From assembly GCA_023362775.1 (NCBI GenBank), contig JALMGJ010000017.1, positions 20,727,501 to 20,791,500 on the forward strand: DNA of 64,000 nucleotides. The letters run 5' to 3'. The position numbers and the translations under genes were made by a program. The stretch comes from Charina bottae. Lineage: Eukaryota > Chordata > Lepidosauria > Squamata > Charinaidae. The first letter of the stretch is position 1; every line of letters begins with the position of its first letter. Positions 32,997-44,193 of the stretch are shown one piece after another. The notes below the pieces were generated by a model that did no database searches, had not been told where the DNA came from, and saw nothing but the letters and a program-made list of their open reading frames with translations.

Positions 32997-35928
32997 CTGA
33001 ACAAAACAACACCAAGAAAAAAAATTAGCATTATTATATACAAAGAGAACTCATGTTGATATAAAACAGATATTCAGCACCATCACCACTTGTTTAATAA
33101 ATCAAGCAATTTTACTCTGAAATCAGATTTTATAAGAACTTAAATGCCAGGAATAATAGAAATGAAATAAAAAATGAAATGGCAAGATATTTGTGTAATT
33201 TTTCTCTCTAAAAGAATTTCAATTAGATACTAACTTTAAAAAAGAACTTTGGCAGAAGCTTAGAAGAATCAAATTAAAGGCTGCCAAATCTCAAGTCATA
33301 AAATGCTGAAAGAACCCAGTTATCATTTGCAGGGCCAGATGGGCTTTTGCTGCTGCTAACATTTACACAAAAGTTATATTAATTTGTACCCTAACAAGTT
33401 AAGAGACAAAGAGAAAACTTTTGGCAACAGCAAATCAGTTGGACTGAAGCTCACAAAAAAAACCCCTCCTCTAACTATGTGTAAAAAGCAAAAGAAGGAC
33501 AGAAAGCTTTTGGGGGGAGGCGGGGGGGGGGGAGATAAAGGACTAAGAACATTTTGGTCTACAATCAAGTCCAGAGGCTGCCACAGCAATCAGTTGGAAT
33601 TTAAGCAGCAGGGTTATGTGCAGGGTTATAAAATGTGTTACTAATTTCATTATTTCACATAAAAAGAAAAATGCATTGAAGGGCACTTTTTAATGTGCCA
33701 AACGGTAGCAGCATTATTTTTGAAAAAAATTGATTTCCATGCACAAAAATGCTTAGGACCACAAGCAATGGAGAAATCAATCTAGTTCCAGATCAGGTCC
33801 ATTTCCCATGTGTTCATTCCATTCCAACTCACATAAATCTCACATTAATCGATACAAAACATATATTGAAATTTAAATATGCACAGCCTTGCCTTCTCTC
33901 AAAGTTAGCATTCTAAAAGTCAGTTATATTAAAGCATTGTTTATATATTATTTTGGTATACTTTGTAAAGGTGACTGAATGGCAAAATTTAGAGAAGCGA
34001 AAAATCTGAAGCGTAACCACCTCACAGCCCATGCATCAGCAGCCATGTCCTCTTGGACCCCTCAAAGGCTGGAGAGGTATTGAGGGGGAGAGAGCATGCT
34101 ATGGGATCCCTGGCCAGAAAAAAAAATTGCCTACCCTTTCTTCAGGTTTAATCTCCATCAAGAATTATGTTCTGTAACCCTTGAACATTCCCGTTTCCCA
34201 CCCTACCCTCCACCTACAAGCCTACAAATTTTTTTCTCTAGCATTCAGGTGGTGCTTCTTTTGATGCATAAGCAACAATGCTTATTCCTCAGCCTGCTAT
34301 TTTTTTAACAGATATCCAATACACTCATTTTCCTCTCCCTTGACCTTTTAATTTATAAGCATGAAGTTACATGCCCTTATTTTAAACCACCTTGGATACA
34401 TTTAGCAAAAAGATGAAAATTTATTAATGGAGTAACTAAATAAATAAAGGAATACCGTGAGTTACCAGCATAATCAAGCCTGACTCTCAGTTCATTCTAC
34501 AAACATAACATAGCATAACATTTGCCCACTAGAGAATTTGCAAGATGTTTTAGCAGGGATCTCTCTTTAGCACAAAATATGAATTAACAGTAGAAGCAAA
34601 AATTAAATTGAAATGCAGCATGAACCAAAGGCCACAGCAAATAGCTCTGGTTTGATAGCACCATTTAATTTGCATGATGTTTACATAAAGTTGATCGACA
34701 ACTAGCGTGAGAGTATCTTGCAATTCTGGGATATTATTGATGTATTTCTGATACTCAGTCTTAAGATTGTTCTCTATGGCCAAACAGCCTTGAAATGTTC
34801 ACTGCTTTATAAAAAGAATCTCCATATTTTTGATGAATAGGGAATATTATGTATATTTTAGCTTCCATGATATGCTGTAACATGGAAATAACAAATAGGA
34901 AAAAAATAGCTCTAGAGAATCTTTTCAATGCTTCATGATGGGATACATGAAATCCTGATAGATTAATGATTGCTTCAGTACAGTCTGCAGCTAGAGTCCC
35001 CTTGGGAAAAATATATAAAAGAGGAAAATATGCCAAGATTGAATTTACACATCCAATGTTTATTCAGATGCCCAGGCTGAGTGTTAATAGCCAGATACAT
35101 TTAGTGTACACAAGGGAATCCACCAATGAAAGATGTAGGTCAGGTATACAATAAAGTTGTTAGATTTGCAATAAAATCCAAGGCTACAATCCAATACTAG
35201 GTTAAACTCATTAAAATCAATAAGTTTAAATTCATCAAAGAGTATGTTGGATTATGAACCAAGTTTTAAAATAATTGTGAAAGGGAGAGCCAAAACTGGT
35301 TGGCATCTGATTTGAGTTGACTTTTAAAAAAACTGAAATTTGGATTAAACTGAATTTCATTTGAATTCTGAAGTAAAATTATAGAGACCATTTTGAAGTC
35401 CTTCACAAATATACTTACAGAACACACTTAAATAACAAACCTTTATTCGCAAAATTGTTTCCGGCATTAATACATCATCCTTGGTGACCAAAAACTATTA
35501 TGCAACCTTTACTATGGACCGAAATAGGGAATCACCAATATTGCAAAAGAAATAACCAGGACCTTTATTTAAAACAGGAACATTACACCAAATGAAATTG
35601 AAACAAAAAATTGCAAAAATTCAAACTGAAACTTGGGTTTTCTTCAGTATTACACTGCTCTGCATGTGAAAAGACATAATTTTAATATGTTTAATAAATA
35701 GTGTGCACACACTGACAGGACTGCAGTTACCTTTTTTGAATGAACATACATTCCATTTCAGGATAAACAACATTATGCAGGCCATACAAAAAAAGTAAGT
35801 AGCAATAGTAGCTGTAAGAAAAAAATCAATTTCTATCTTCACCTTCCTTTCAGCTCATTCATTCTTCATACAGTGTTTTGCAATTTGATCTTCATTCATT
35901 TTCTCTAAACAACTAAATCAGTTCAATA
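32997..35928. other. KIF26B: KIF26 upstream intron, mostly unique
   Basis: Starts with the polypyrimidine tract and acceptor for the linker exon. It contains a G-rich run at 33511-33533 and an L2-like stub near 34385-34448 (ACCACCTTGGATACA, then AAATAAATAAA). Nothing else recognised. Confidence 0.5.
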
Positions 35929-36184
35929 TTTATGTATGTATTTATTTAATTAATTAATTTTTATCCCGCCTTTATTATTTTTATAAATAACTCAAGGCGG
36001 CGAACATACCTAATGCTCCTTCCTCCTCCTATTTTCCCCATAACAGCAACCCTGTGAGGTGAGTTGGGCTGAGAGATACTGGCCCAAGGTCACCCAGCCG
36101 GCTTTCATGCCTAAGGCGGGACTAGAACTCACAGCTTCCTGGTTTCTAGCCCAGCACCTTAACCACTAGACCAAACTGGCTCTC
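35929..36184 (-). mobile_element. MIR-like tRNA SINE with an L2-type tail
   Basis: On the minus strand it starts GAGCCAGTTTGGTCTAGTGG TTAAGGTGCTGGG with a B box GAGTTCTAGTCC. It passes through GGTGACCTTGGGCCAGT and CTCACAGGGTTGCTG, and ends CGCCTTGAGTTATTTATAAA, AAGGCGGGATAAA, then (TTAA) and AAATAAATA. The tRNA head is Pol III type and the tail resembles L2, so L2 machinery is its likely mobiliser. Confidence 0.85.
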
Positions 36185-36299
36185 TTCATACTTCATACCG
36201 ATTCTTCCTTCATACTGATCACTCACTTATGCATTCAATCCATATTCATTCATCACCTACTGTATTTATTCTTAACTATCTTATTGTTTTATCACAAAC

Positions 36300-37060
36300 A
36301 ATTATTAAGCAGCCCATTCCTACCGAGTTCAACATATTTTTGTTTGTATTTTTCCTGACATACCTAACCCCCACTTCCATATAACAAAATGGTCAGAAGC
36401 ACACTCTTACAAACATTTTTACTTCTTTCAACAAACATTCATTCTTCACAACAGACCTCATACAACTCACTTCCTTTCTACCAGGGTTTGTACATGTTAA
36501 AAATTCTCCATTTTCACATCTTCACTAAACATTATACCAAGATAGACAAATTCATCTACTTAAAACTATTCACTCTATTTGCCTGTCAAATACAATTACC
36601 CTGGTCTGATGCATTAATTTTCAGATGCATACTCTTCATTGCAATATGTAATCTATCTAATATTCGTTACAAATCATTTGAGTTCTCTTCCAGCAATATG
36701 GCATCATCTGCATACCAAAGTACAAACATGTTTATGTCTTCAACATACACAACTCTAATGACACCGCAAGCATTCCTTATACATTATAAATACATTTAGA
36801 AACCAAGAGATCATCAAACATCCTATTCTTACTTCCTGCTCAACAGGAACCATTCATTAAGCATTCAATTTACTCTCCCACATGACATAAATTTGCACAA
36901 AGCATTGTATGATTCAGGCCTATTAATTTTATCATATCTGTTCTCTAAATCAACAAACACTTTTTGTTTTATCTGAAACGTGTTGCTTTCCTTTTCTGTA
37001 CGAACATATGGGGAAGTGGGTTGGCAGACTGATGTGCTATAAGAAAAATCCACTATTTTT
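36300..37060 (-). pseudogene. Old LINE reverse-transcriptase fragment
   Basis: Broken minus-strand frames include VFVDLENRYDKINR near 36960 (motif A position), VYADDAILLEEN near 36700 (catalytic YADD), FVYLGIMFSED near 36550 and VLLTILLYGSG near 36390. The order is correct for a LINE RT and its C-terminal region. Many stops mean it is long dead. The family is not assigned; it differs from the zinc-finger LINE, BovB and L2 copies. Confidence 0.7.
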
Positions 37061-37876
37061 AACCCATTGATTAGGCAGTTGTATTTATAGACTTTCCTTT
37101 AATGTTGTATCATCATCAGCCCCCTTCCTCATTGGTTGAAGTGCTGGGATTCTCTTCACAGAGAAAGGAAGTTACCAATCACAGAATAGCAATCTCTTTT
37201 TTCCAGTTGTCACCAGAGATAATTTTGAATAGAAAAATATGGAAACATTGTTAACAGGACAATTCGGACACATAGTTGTTTGTTACATACCATTTAGAAC
37301 CCACAAGAATCTTTCTGAGGTTAACCTGTCAAATTTTATTTTGGAATTAGTGAGAGGGGTGAGGCAGAGATGTATAAAACTAACACAAAATCATTGGCAG
37401 GTGGTTAAACAGAAGCCACATGTAAATATTCAACCTCCACAAGATACAGTTCAAGTGAGGTAGAGATAAGACTGCATATACAGTATAAGCCTTGGTTCCA
37501 ATAATATTCCATCTCTGGCTTCTCAATAAATTTTTATACATTACACAGGAAGGCATATAAGAGGGTTATAAACTGAACTTCTCCACAGCCCAGAACTCTT
37601 GATAAGGCAGAGTTCCCAGTTGTGGGAAAGTTCAGCTGAATATATCCAACAGATCTTAGCAGCCCACAAAAAGGGTTTTATACATGTTTCTGTGTAATGC
37701 AGAATAAGGCCATGAGGATTCCATATCAGCTCATTTCATTAAGGCAATCCTATGACTGGTGCATTTGAACCACTTAATAAATAGGAGATAAAGTGCAATG
37801 TAATTCATGGCTTCTCTCTTTCTCCTAGCTAGGTTATGTGGAAAATGCCACACAAGGAATAAAGGCTGCCATAAAT
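37061..37876. other. KIF26B: Unique intron sequence
   Basis: Nothing recognised. Confidence 0.4.
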
Positions 37877-37880
37877 TTTG

Positions 37881-38372
37881 GGACGTGGTGGCTCAGCAGG
37901 TTAAACCGCTGAGCTGTAGACTGCCGATCAGAAGGTCGGCAGTTCGAATCCCCGCGCAACAAGGTGAGCTCTCGTTGCTAGTCCCAGCTCCTGTCAACCC
38001 AACAGTTCGAAAGCTTAGCAAGTAGATAAATGGGTACCACCTTAAGTGGGAAAATTTGCTGGCATCCTGTCGGGGGTCACCCACCGAACGGAGAAGATCT
38101 CGTGAATGGCGGCGGAGACGACGGACCCCGAAACAGCAAACATCCAGGACGTCAGCAGCCGGCTCTGACGCAAGGTATTCTGGGACATGTAGTCCAGTAC
38201 CCACGGAAGAGTCGGTTCCCTTACCCCTTCCCTTAAGCGTGCGGTTTAAATGTATTATATATGAAATGTATAAATATGAAATACAATATATGTAAGCCGC
38301 CTAGAGTCCTCCGTTAGGGAGGGGATACGCGGGGTATAAATACGATAAATAAACAAACAAACAAACAAACAC
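37881..38372 (+). mobile_element. Composite SINE: Sauria-like tRNA head, novel middle, L2-like tail
   Basis: The head has an A box (GTGGCTCAGCAGG) and a B box (AGTTCGAATCCC), followed by Sauria-like body sequence (CAACAGTTCGAAAGCTTAGC, GTAGATAAATGGGTACCACC). From about 38050 the sequence is unlike Sauria: GGGGTCACCCACCGAACGG, AATGGCGGCGGAGACGACGG and GGTATTCTGGGACATGTAGT. It finishes with an L2/CR1-type tail, GTAAGCCGCCTAGAGTCC, GGGGTATAAATACGATAAA and (AAAC)n. The middle carries a YY1-like ATGGCGGC at about 38105 and, on the minus strand at 38174-38193, ACTACATGTCCCAGAATACC, close to the ZNF143 site. Confidence 0.75.
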
Positions 38373-39179
38373 ACACTGCTGGATTTGACCAAAGGTCCAC
38401 CTAATCCAGTTTCTAGTTTCTCACAGAAGATAACTGATGCTTTTTTGGCCTGTTGCTGTTGCCCAATGGCATACTGCCCATGGCTATTGGTCTATGGGTA
38501 GAGCCATTGGTAGATCTATCCATCAACATTATTTTGTTCAGTCCCTTTTGAAAGCCATCAGAGGCAGGAGGCATTGCCACACCTTGCAACATCAATATCT
38601 AGATTTATTATTTGTTGTATGAAGAAAGATTTAATTTTATCTGTCCTGAATCAGGATGACTCCAGTATTTAACTTTACTGGGGGGGGGGGGAAACAAACC
38701 TACGAAACCTAATCTACATATTATTGCAGATTATGATAAACTGTTATATTGCCCTTGATCAACTTTTTCTAGTATTAAATACACACGCACGCACACACAC
38801 ACATTGTTGCCTCTTCTCAGAAAAAATTGAAAGCAGCTGTTATGGGGAGCAATTAACAGTGAGCACAATATGCAATCTTAATTTTACTTCAGCTGCATAA
38901 TAAATGTCTCTGGAGCATCCCAAAACATTTATTTATATATTAAAACATTTAGTCAAGCATCACCAACTGCCATGCTGGCTGGGTTGAGTGGAATTGAAGT
39001 CCAACACATCTGGAGGGCAACAGCTTGGGTAAGGTTGTTTTAGAGGGCACTAGAGTTCCTTCTGTAGGGGCAATTTCAGAAGTACCACCAATAATCAGGA
39101 GCAGATTCAGAAAAGCAAAAATTCAGCACTGATATGAAATTGCAACACAAGGATCAAAATACAAAGATTGCCAAATATC
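38373..39179. other. KIF26B: Intron with one old MITE-like stretch
   Basis: Mostly unique, with G- and CA-rich runs at 38680-38691 and 38782-38803. At 38950-39036 there is a decayed stretch of the type CATCACCAACTGCCATGCTGGC ... ATTGAAGTCCAACACATCTGG, similar to common amniote MITE relics. Confidence 0.4.
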
Positions 39180-39187
39180 CACTAGAT

Positions 39188-39417
39188 CAGTACTTTCCAA
39201 ACTGCCGCCGTTGGCAACACACCAACAGCAGCAGCAGCAGCGTGGGGGGCGGCGCCGTGCATGGCGGTGGCTTCGCTAAAACGCAGAAGCGCTGATGGCG
39301 CACCGCTGCCGCCATGCACACCACCACCGCCACGCGCACCCCTGCACCGCCATGCACGCCGCCACCGCCGCTTCGTGGCACACTAAAGTGTCGCGACACA
39401 CAGTTTGGAAAGCTATG
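39188..39417. mobile_element. Second GC-rich hAT-type MITE
   Basis: A 230-bp element with ends CAGTACTTTCCAAACTG and CAGTTTGGAAAGCTATG, flanked by CACTAGAT at 39180-39187 and 39418-39425 (8 bp). The interior is CpG-rich with CAG and CCGCCATGCACRCC-like tandem units. The ends and the GTGTCGCGACACACAGTTTGGAAAGC segment match the element at 23162-23352, so they belong to one family with diverged interiors. Confidence 0.88.
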
Positions 39418-39425
39418 CACTAGAT

Positions 39426-40469
39426 TCTGAATAGCCTTCACACTATTTATACAGCAAATGTAAAGCAACCTTCCACTCCCAACCCGCTGTTCAGGTTTTT
39501 TTAAACTACTGCTTTATACCACACACGCTGCCTTTTACAGCAGAAGAAGCAACTATCATCTTAGTGATCTTCCTTAAAGGAATTTGTTAAGACTATATTA
39601 TAATGAAAACTAGCATGGCACTATGCCTGGAACAGCAGCAGAGGACAAGCAATTTTAGTTCCCAGAGAGCTTGCCAATTTCAGAACATTCTCAGTACACC
39701 AACAAATACACTGTCAAATGTAGACTAATAACTGCATCCCCTGAGGGAAATAACAATATAGTTTTTTTAAAAAAAATACTTTTGAAATGTCTTGGATTTT
39801 GCCTGGGACAATTCACTCACTGAAATTTTATTTCAGGTTATTTTAAAAAGGGCTGGATTTTTTTGATCACGCACACAAATATTTCTTGACAAATCTTCAC
39901 AGAAAAGGTTACCAGAAGGTTGCTTTATATCTTGGGTCAGGTATAAATGGTTTTGCAAAGATGGAAGTCAATGGGCATAGTTCTTATTAAGAGCCTGAAA
40001 TGAATGCTATTCATAATGTGAGAATCTTGTGAATCTGAGCCAGCTAGTGTGGCTTATTCATATGGTCCATGTGGATTTGATGCACTAGTTCTGCACTTCT
40101 AGTTACATAACTAAAAGCTATGGTGATTGTATGTGCAGAATATTATATCAGGTTCATATGGGCAGCTTGATACTGTAGATATCGAGAAAAAAAGACATGA
40201 AAATCAGTGCTCAATCAATTCTGGCAATATCCTGCCTCTAAAACACCCAACCAAAAATGGCAGAGGGAAGTGTCTTTCCCCCAGTTACTAGCATTCTATA
40301 AATGTGGAAACTTCTTATGTTTATGGTGGCTAGTTCCTGCTGAAGAAAAAAATCCTCCAAGTGTTTGCAATGAAATTGCTTTAGATGGTTTAGCCAATCT
40401 GAGCCACAAGCCATCATCATCATGGGGTATCCTTTTGAAACAAAATTACCACAACAGTCTCTGTGGAAG
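39426..40469. other. KIF26B: Unique intron sequence
   Basis: Nothing recognised. Confidence 0.4.
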
Positions 40470-40650
40470 GAAGAAGTAAATTAAAAGAAGTAGATTGCCA
40501 TTCTACCTGAGCACAGAAAGAGCGCTTCTGTCTGTGCTCCTGCCCTCTGAAGATGCTGGCCACAGATGCTGGCGAAACGTTAGGAACCACAACTTCCAGA
40601 ACACGGCCACACAGCCCGGAAGACCCACAACAACCATCGAAGAAGTAAAT
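40470..40650 (+). mobile_element. Penelope-like tail with 12-bp target-site duplication
   Basis: Insertion 40482-40638 is flanked by GAAGAAGTAAAT at 40470-40481 and 40639-40650. It contains TCTGTGCTCCTGCCC, then CTGAAGATGCTGGCCACAG, ATGCTGGCGAAACGTTAGG and ACACGGCCACACAGCCCGGA, the same as the palindrome at 60972-61231. A hammerhead-like core lies at 40547-40580 (CUGAAGA, U, helix GCUGGC/GCUGGC, GAAAC). Confidence 0.75.
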
Positions 40651-42034
40651 AATTCAGCAGTAAAGCACATGCTTTATATGCTAAAAGCTCTAAGTATTTC
40701 CCCACTATCTCCAATATACATATGGAAAAACATGTCTACAATCCCAGAGACCTGCTACAATTCTGGGTTGACAACCTGAACTACACAGTCATATACAGTA
40801 TTAAAACGTACAACTGTCAATAACATTATTTCTACATAAAGTGTTACAGTACAAATACATTGCAAAGCATAAGGGTCCAATACTAATCTCTTCCTCATTA
40901 GCTTTTTATGAGTTGGGTTTGTGTCCAATGCCTTCAATAATCATCAGATACAATCAGGAAGGCTTCATCTGAATCCATGAAGAGCAGTGGACATTAAAGT
41001 TGATAACAATTGCATGTCTGATTTACTGAAGGAAAACCCTTATATTTTGAGAAAGATGGAGATGCGTGCACTACCCTTTTCCTTGAGTTTGACTAATCTT
41101 CTGAAAAAGACAGGATGAAAAGTAGCTAAACCACCCATTCTACCACCTTCTGATTCCCTCCCTAATTAATGCTTTTGAAATGTCACTGTATATTATTTTC
41201 TCCTGTGACTATGAGATCTACTGTCTGCATTTTGCTTAACTCTTTTCGTCTTTAATAGAAGTCTTTTAAGATGCTCCGGAGAATTCTTTCCTCATAGTAA
41301 GGTGTCACCGCAGAAAATAAAAACTAATATACAGCACATGGAGGAGCACTCAAATATCAAATGGCAAGGGATAGGCCTCTAGCTTGCTCTTTTCTCTCTG
41401 CAATTTACAGATTGCTAGGTTGGCTGGCTGTATTGCTGTATCGAGAAAAGCCAAGAAACAGAAACCCAGGAAAACCAATTCACTAATGGTATTCATCCGG
41501 GGAACCAAAACTGAAAACAAATCATTACAGTATGCCTAGATAGTTAAAGAAGGGCCTTAAACTCTGTTATACAATCTAAAACAGGACATCCCAAATTAGT
41601 GGAATCTGGTAGATCTTTCAGTACAATCTGCTGCAGTAAGAGTAGCAAATAATCTTGTGGTATCATAAAGATTAAGCCATTTATGCCTTAAGCTTTATTT
41701 GTTACGGCAATGACAATAATGATTACTAGAATAGGGAATTTAAGCAAAAGAATACATAAAAACTAGCTTCATGATGTCAATCTTTCTTCAGATTCACTTC
41801 CAATGTTGAAGGCAAATCTAACTTTTCAAACCAAAATCTGAAAAAAAAGCCTGATGTTATTCAAGACATACAGCATATTTCCTCTAGAATGAGGCTCTGA
41901 AAAATAGCTGCAGTTCTGCAAGTCAAAAGCAAAGCACAGTTATAGATAGCACTATTTAGTTATTTGTGACATCTCTGAGACATACAGCCATCCCAAAACT
42001 AGAGTAGCTCTACAACTGATTTAAAAACACCTTA

Positions 42035-42089
<55 letters not shown>

Positions 42090-42277
42090 GTGTATATGTA
42101 TATATATGTATGTGTATGTGTATACACACACACACACACACACACACCCTAACTTGTCACCAGGCCTGAAGGTCAGGAGGTGGGACTGAGCCCATACATT
42201 GGTTATGTTAACTTGTGACCGATAGGTCTGTTTTTACCCCGGATGCTGTTTTATGTGTGTTTCTCTCTTTTTTATGC

Positions 42278-42310
<33 letters not shown>

Positions 42311-43846
42311 ACCTATTTTGTTAGTCACCAAGGGTCATGAACGTGAGATGGGCAGCCATATAAATTCAATCAATCAATCAATCAAGTTGGGCGGTGATAA
42401 ATCCAATACATACATACATACATACATACATACATACATACATACATACATAAATAAGGCTCTACAATGCACTTACAGATGTTCCGCAACCTTTAAAAGC
42501 TAGAATGTAGGATATACTGTGATTTTTGTATAAATATTGTATTCTTTTTACCCAGGTAGGAGTTTAAACGTTGTGTTGAATATACCCCATAATGCCAACC
42601 CTATTCTCGGTTTGGGAATACTAGAGTCCCTCAATATCATATTAAGTGATTTTCCACATGGCAGATAAGATTTCCTGATAGGTTTTCCTCTACCTCAAGT
42701 GAGTTCTACTAGAACACGTTTTAGGGAACACTCATATTTTACATAGGGTATCTGAGACCGTACACACCTGGCCAATATCTCATAGTGAAATAGGATATGC
42801 ATGTTTAGGAACCTTCTGGATGATATGAGGATCCTACAGTGGACTCTTAGGATTCTTTAAAAGTCATATATGTTAATGTACAAAAGCCAAAGTTGATGGT
42901 GAGAAAACTGGAGACCACTGAATCAATCAAAGGATTTCCTTCTTACAGATGTTAGCTGGAGAGGAGTGAAACTGAATTATATAGAAGTGGTGCCTGTACT
43001 GTTCCAACAACTTATATATCAGTCATAAGTGAACTTTCTTCTGATACAACAATTTCCACTTCTCTTGGATCAGTAACTAAACTTGGTTACTACAAACAGT
43101 GCAAAATTGCAATATGTGTGTGTGTGTGCGCGCACACACGCATGTGCGCAATTCAACTGCTTGTCCTACAAAGTCATTGCCTTATGTTAAATGACTCACA
43201 AAAGTCATTTAACCAGCATGACAAAATGACATTTTGATTGATATCTTCTGTTGTCAGAAGGCCACTTCTCGCACTGAATTTCAAAGACACAGGCCTCACC
43301 CCCTTTTTGGTGAAGAAAAATAAAATATGCAAACTATTTTGTTTGAGTAATTCATTCAACTGGCTCCAAGCCAAACCAATGAACTTCAAAATACCAGTAA
43401 AGATTTGGCAGTTTATGGACCTGGCTCTAAGCCAGAAATGCAGATTACCCCAATTCCAAAAAGTCATTTCCATGTCTCTTGAAAAACAGGAATTTTTATC
43501 CTGTGTATTTAAATTATTTTACAAGAATTATTTCCCAATTCTCCCATATGCTATGAGAAAAAATCCTCTGGATTAAATATTTAAGAACAATACATTTAAT
43601 TCTTAACCCATTATCTAAACCTGAATTACAAACCGGGATAGTGATCTTCCAGTAAACTCCATGCTATATTTATTTCAAAATATGCTCAATAATGTTATTT
43701 TATAATAATTTCAAAGATACAAGTTATTATCCCTATCAACAGGTACAAACAGGATTGCTATTCACCATTTAAAATGAAAAAACTGCTTTGCTAAATCAAG
43801 CCACAGTCTATCAAGTTTTCAAAAGCAGGGCCAGATGCATTGATTA
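40651..43846. other. KIF26B: Intron with simple repeats and L2-like stubs
   Basis: No exon. It contains (TG)n(AG)n ... (AC)n at 42039-42148, (TATC)n at 42280-42310, (CAAT)n at 42366-42384 and (CATA)n at 42409-42452. The sequence between them reads like two L2-type tails (GAGATGGGCAGCCATATAAATT and GGGCGGTGATAAATCC). An alternating purine/pyrimidine stretch lies at 43116-43150. Confidence 0.5.
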
Positions 43847-44193
43847 CTCTGTAAAGGTAAAGGTAAAGTTTCCCCCCGCACAGTTGTGCAGTTGTGTCCG
43901 ACTCTAGGGGCCGGTGCTCATCTCTGTTTGTTAGCTGAAGAGCCAGCGTTGTCCGAAGACGCTTCCGCGGTCATGTGGCGGCATGACGCACGTGGAACGC
44001 TGTTACCTACCCACCGAAGTGGTACCTATTTATCTACTTGCATTTGCATGCTTTCGAATTGCTAGGTTGGCAAGAGCTGGGGCGAGTGCGGGAGCATACT
44101 CCATCACCTGGGGCTAGGATTCGAACCTCTGAACTTGCAATCTTCCAATCCACAAGCCTGGCGTCTTACCCGCTGAGCCACCACGCCTCTGTA
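43847..44193 (-). mobile_element. Sauria SINE, full length
   Basis: Element 43854-44186 in minus orientation, flanked by CTCTGTA (7 bp) at 43847-43853 and 44187-44193. From the right it reads GGCGTGGTGGCTCAGCGGG TAAGACGCCAGG, a B-box-like GGTTCGAATCC, then the body and a BovB-like tail ending ACCTTTACCTTTAC. Head, body and tail are complete, so this is a good reference copy for the window. Confidence 0.9.

Noticed and set aside
42039..42460. Telomere-like or CRISPR-like array
   Set aside because: Units are simple di- and tetranucleotides (TG, AG, TATC, CATA) with no spacers or TTAGGG.
43854..44186. tRNA gene at the right end of the Sauria SINE
   Set aside because: Box A and B are present but the rest is SINE body; no cloverleaf with acceptor stem.
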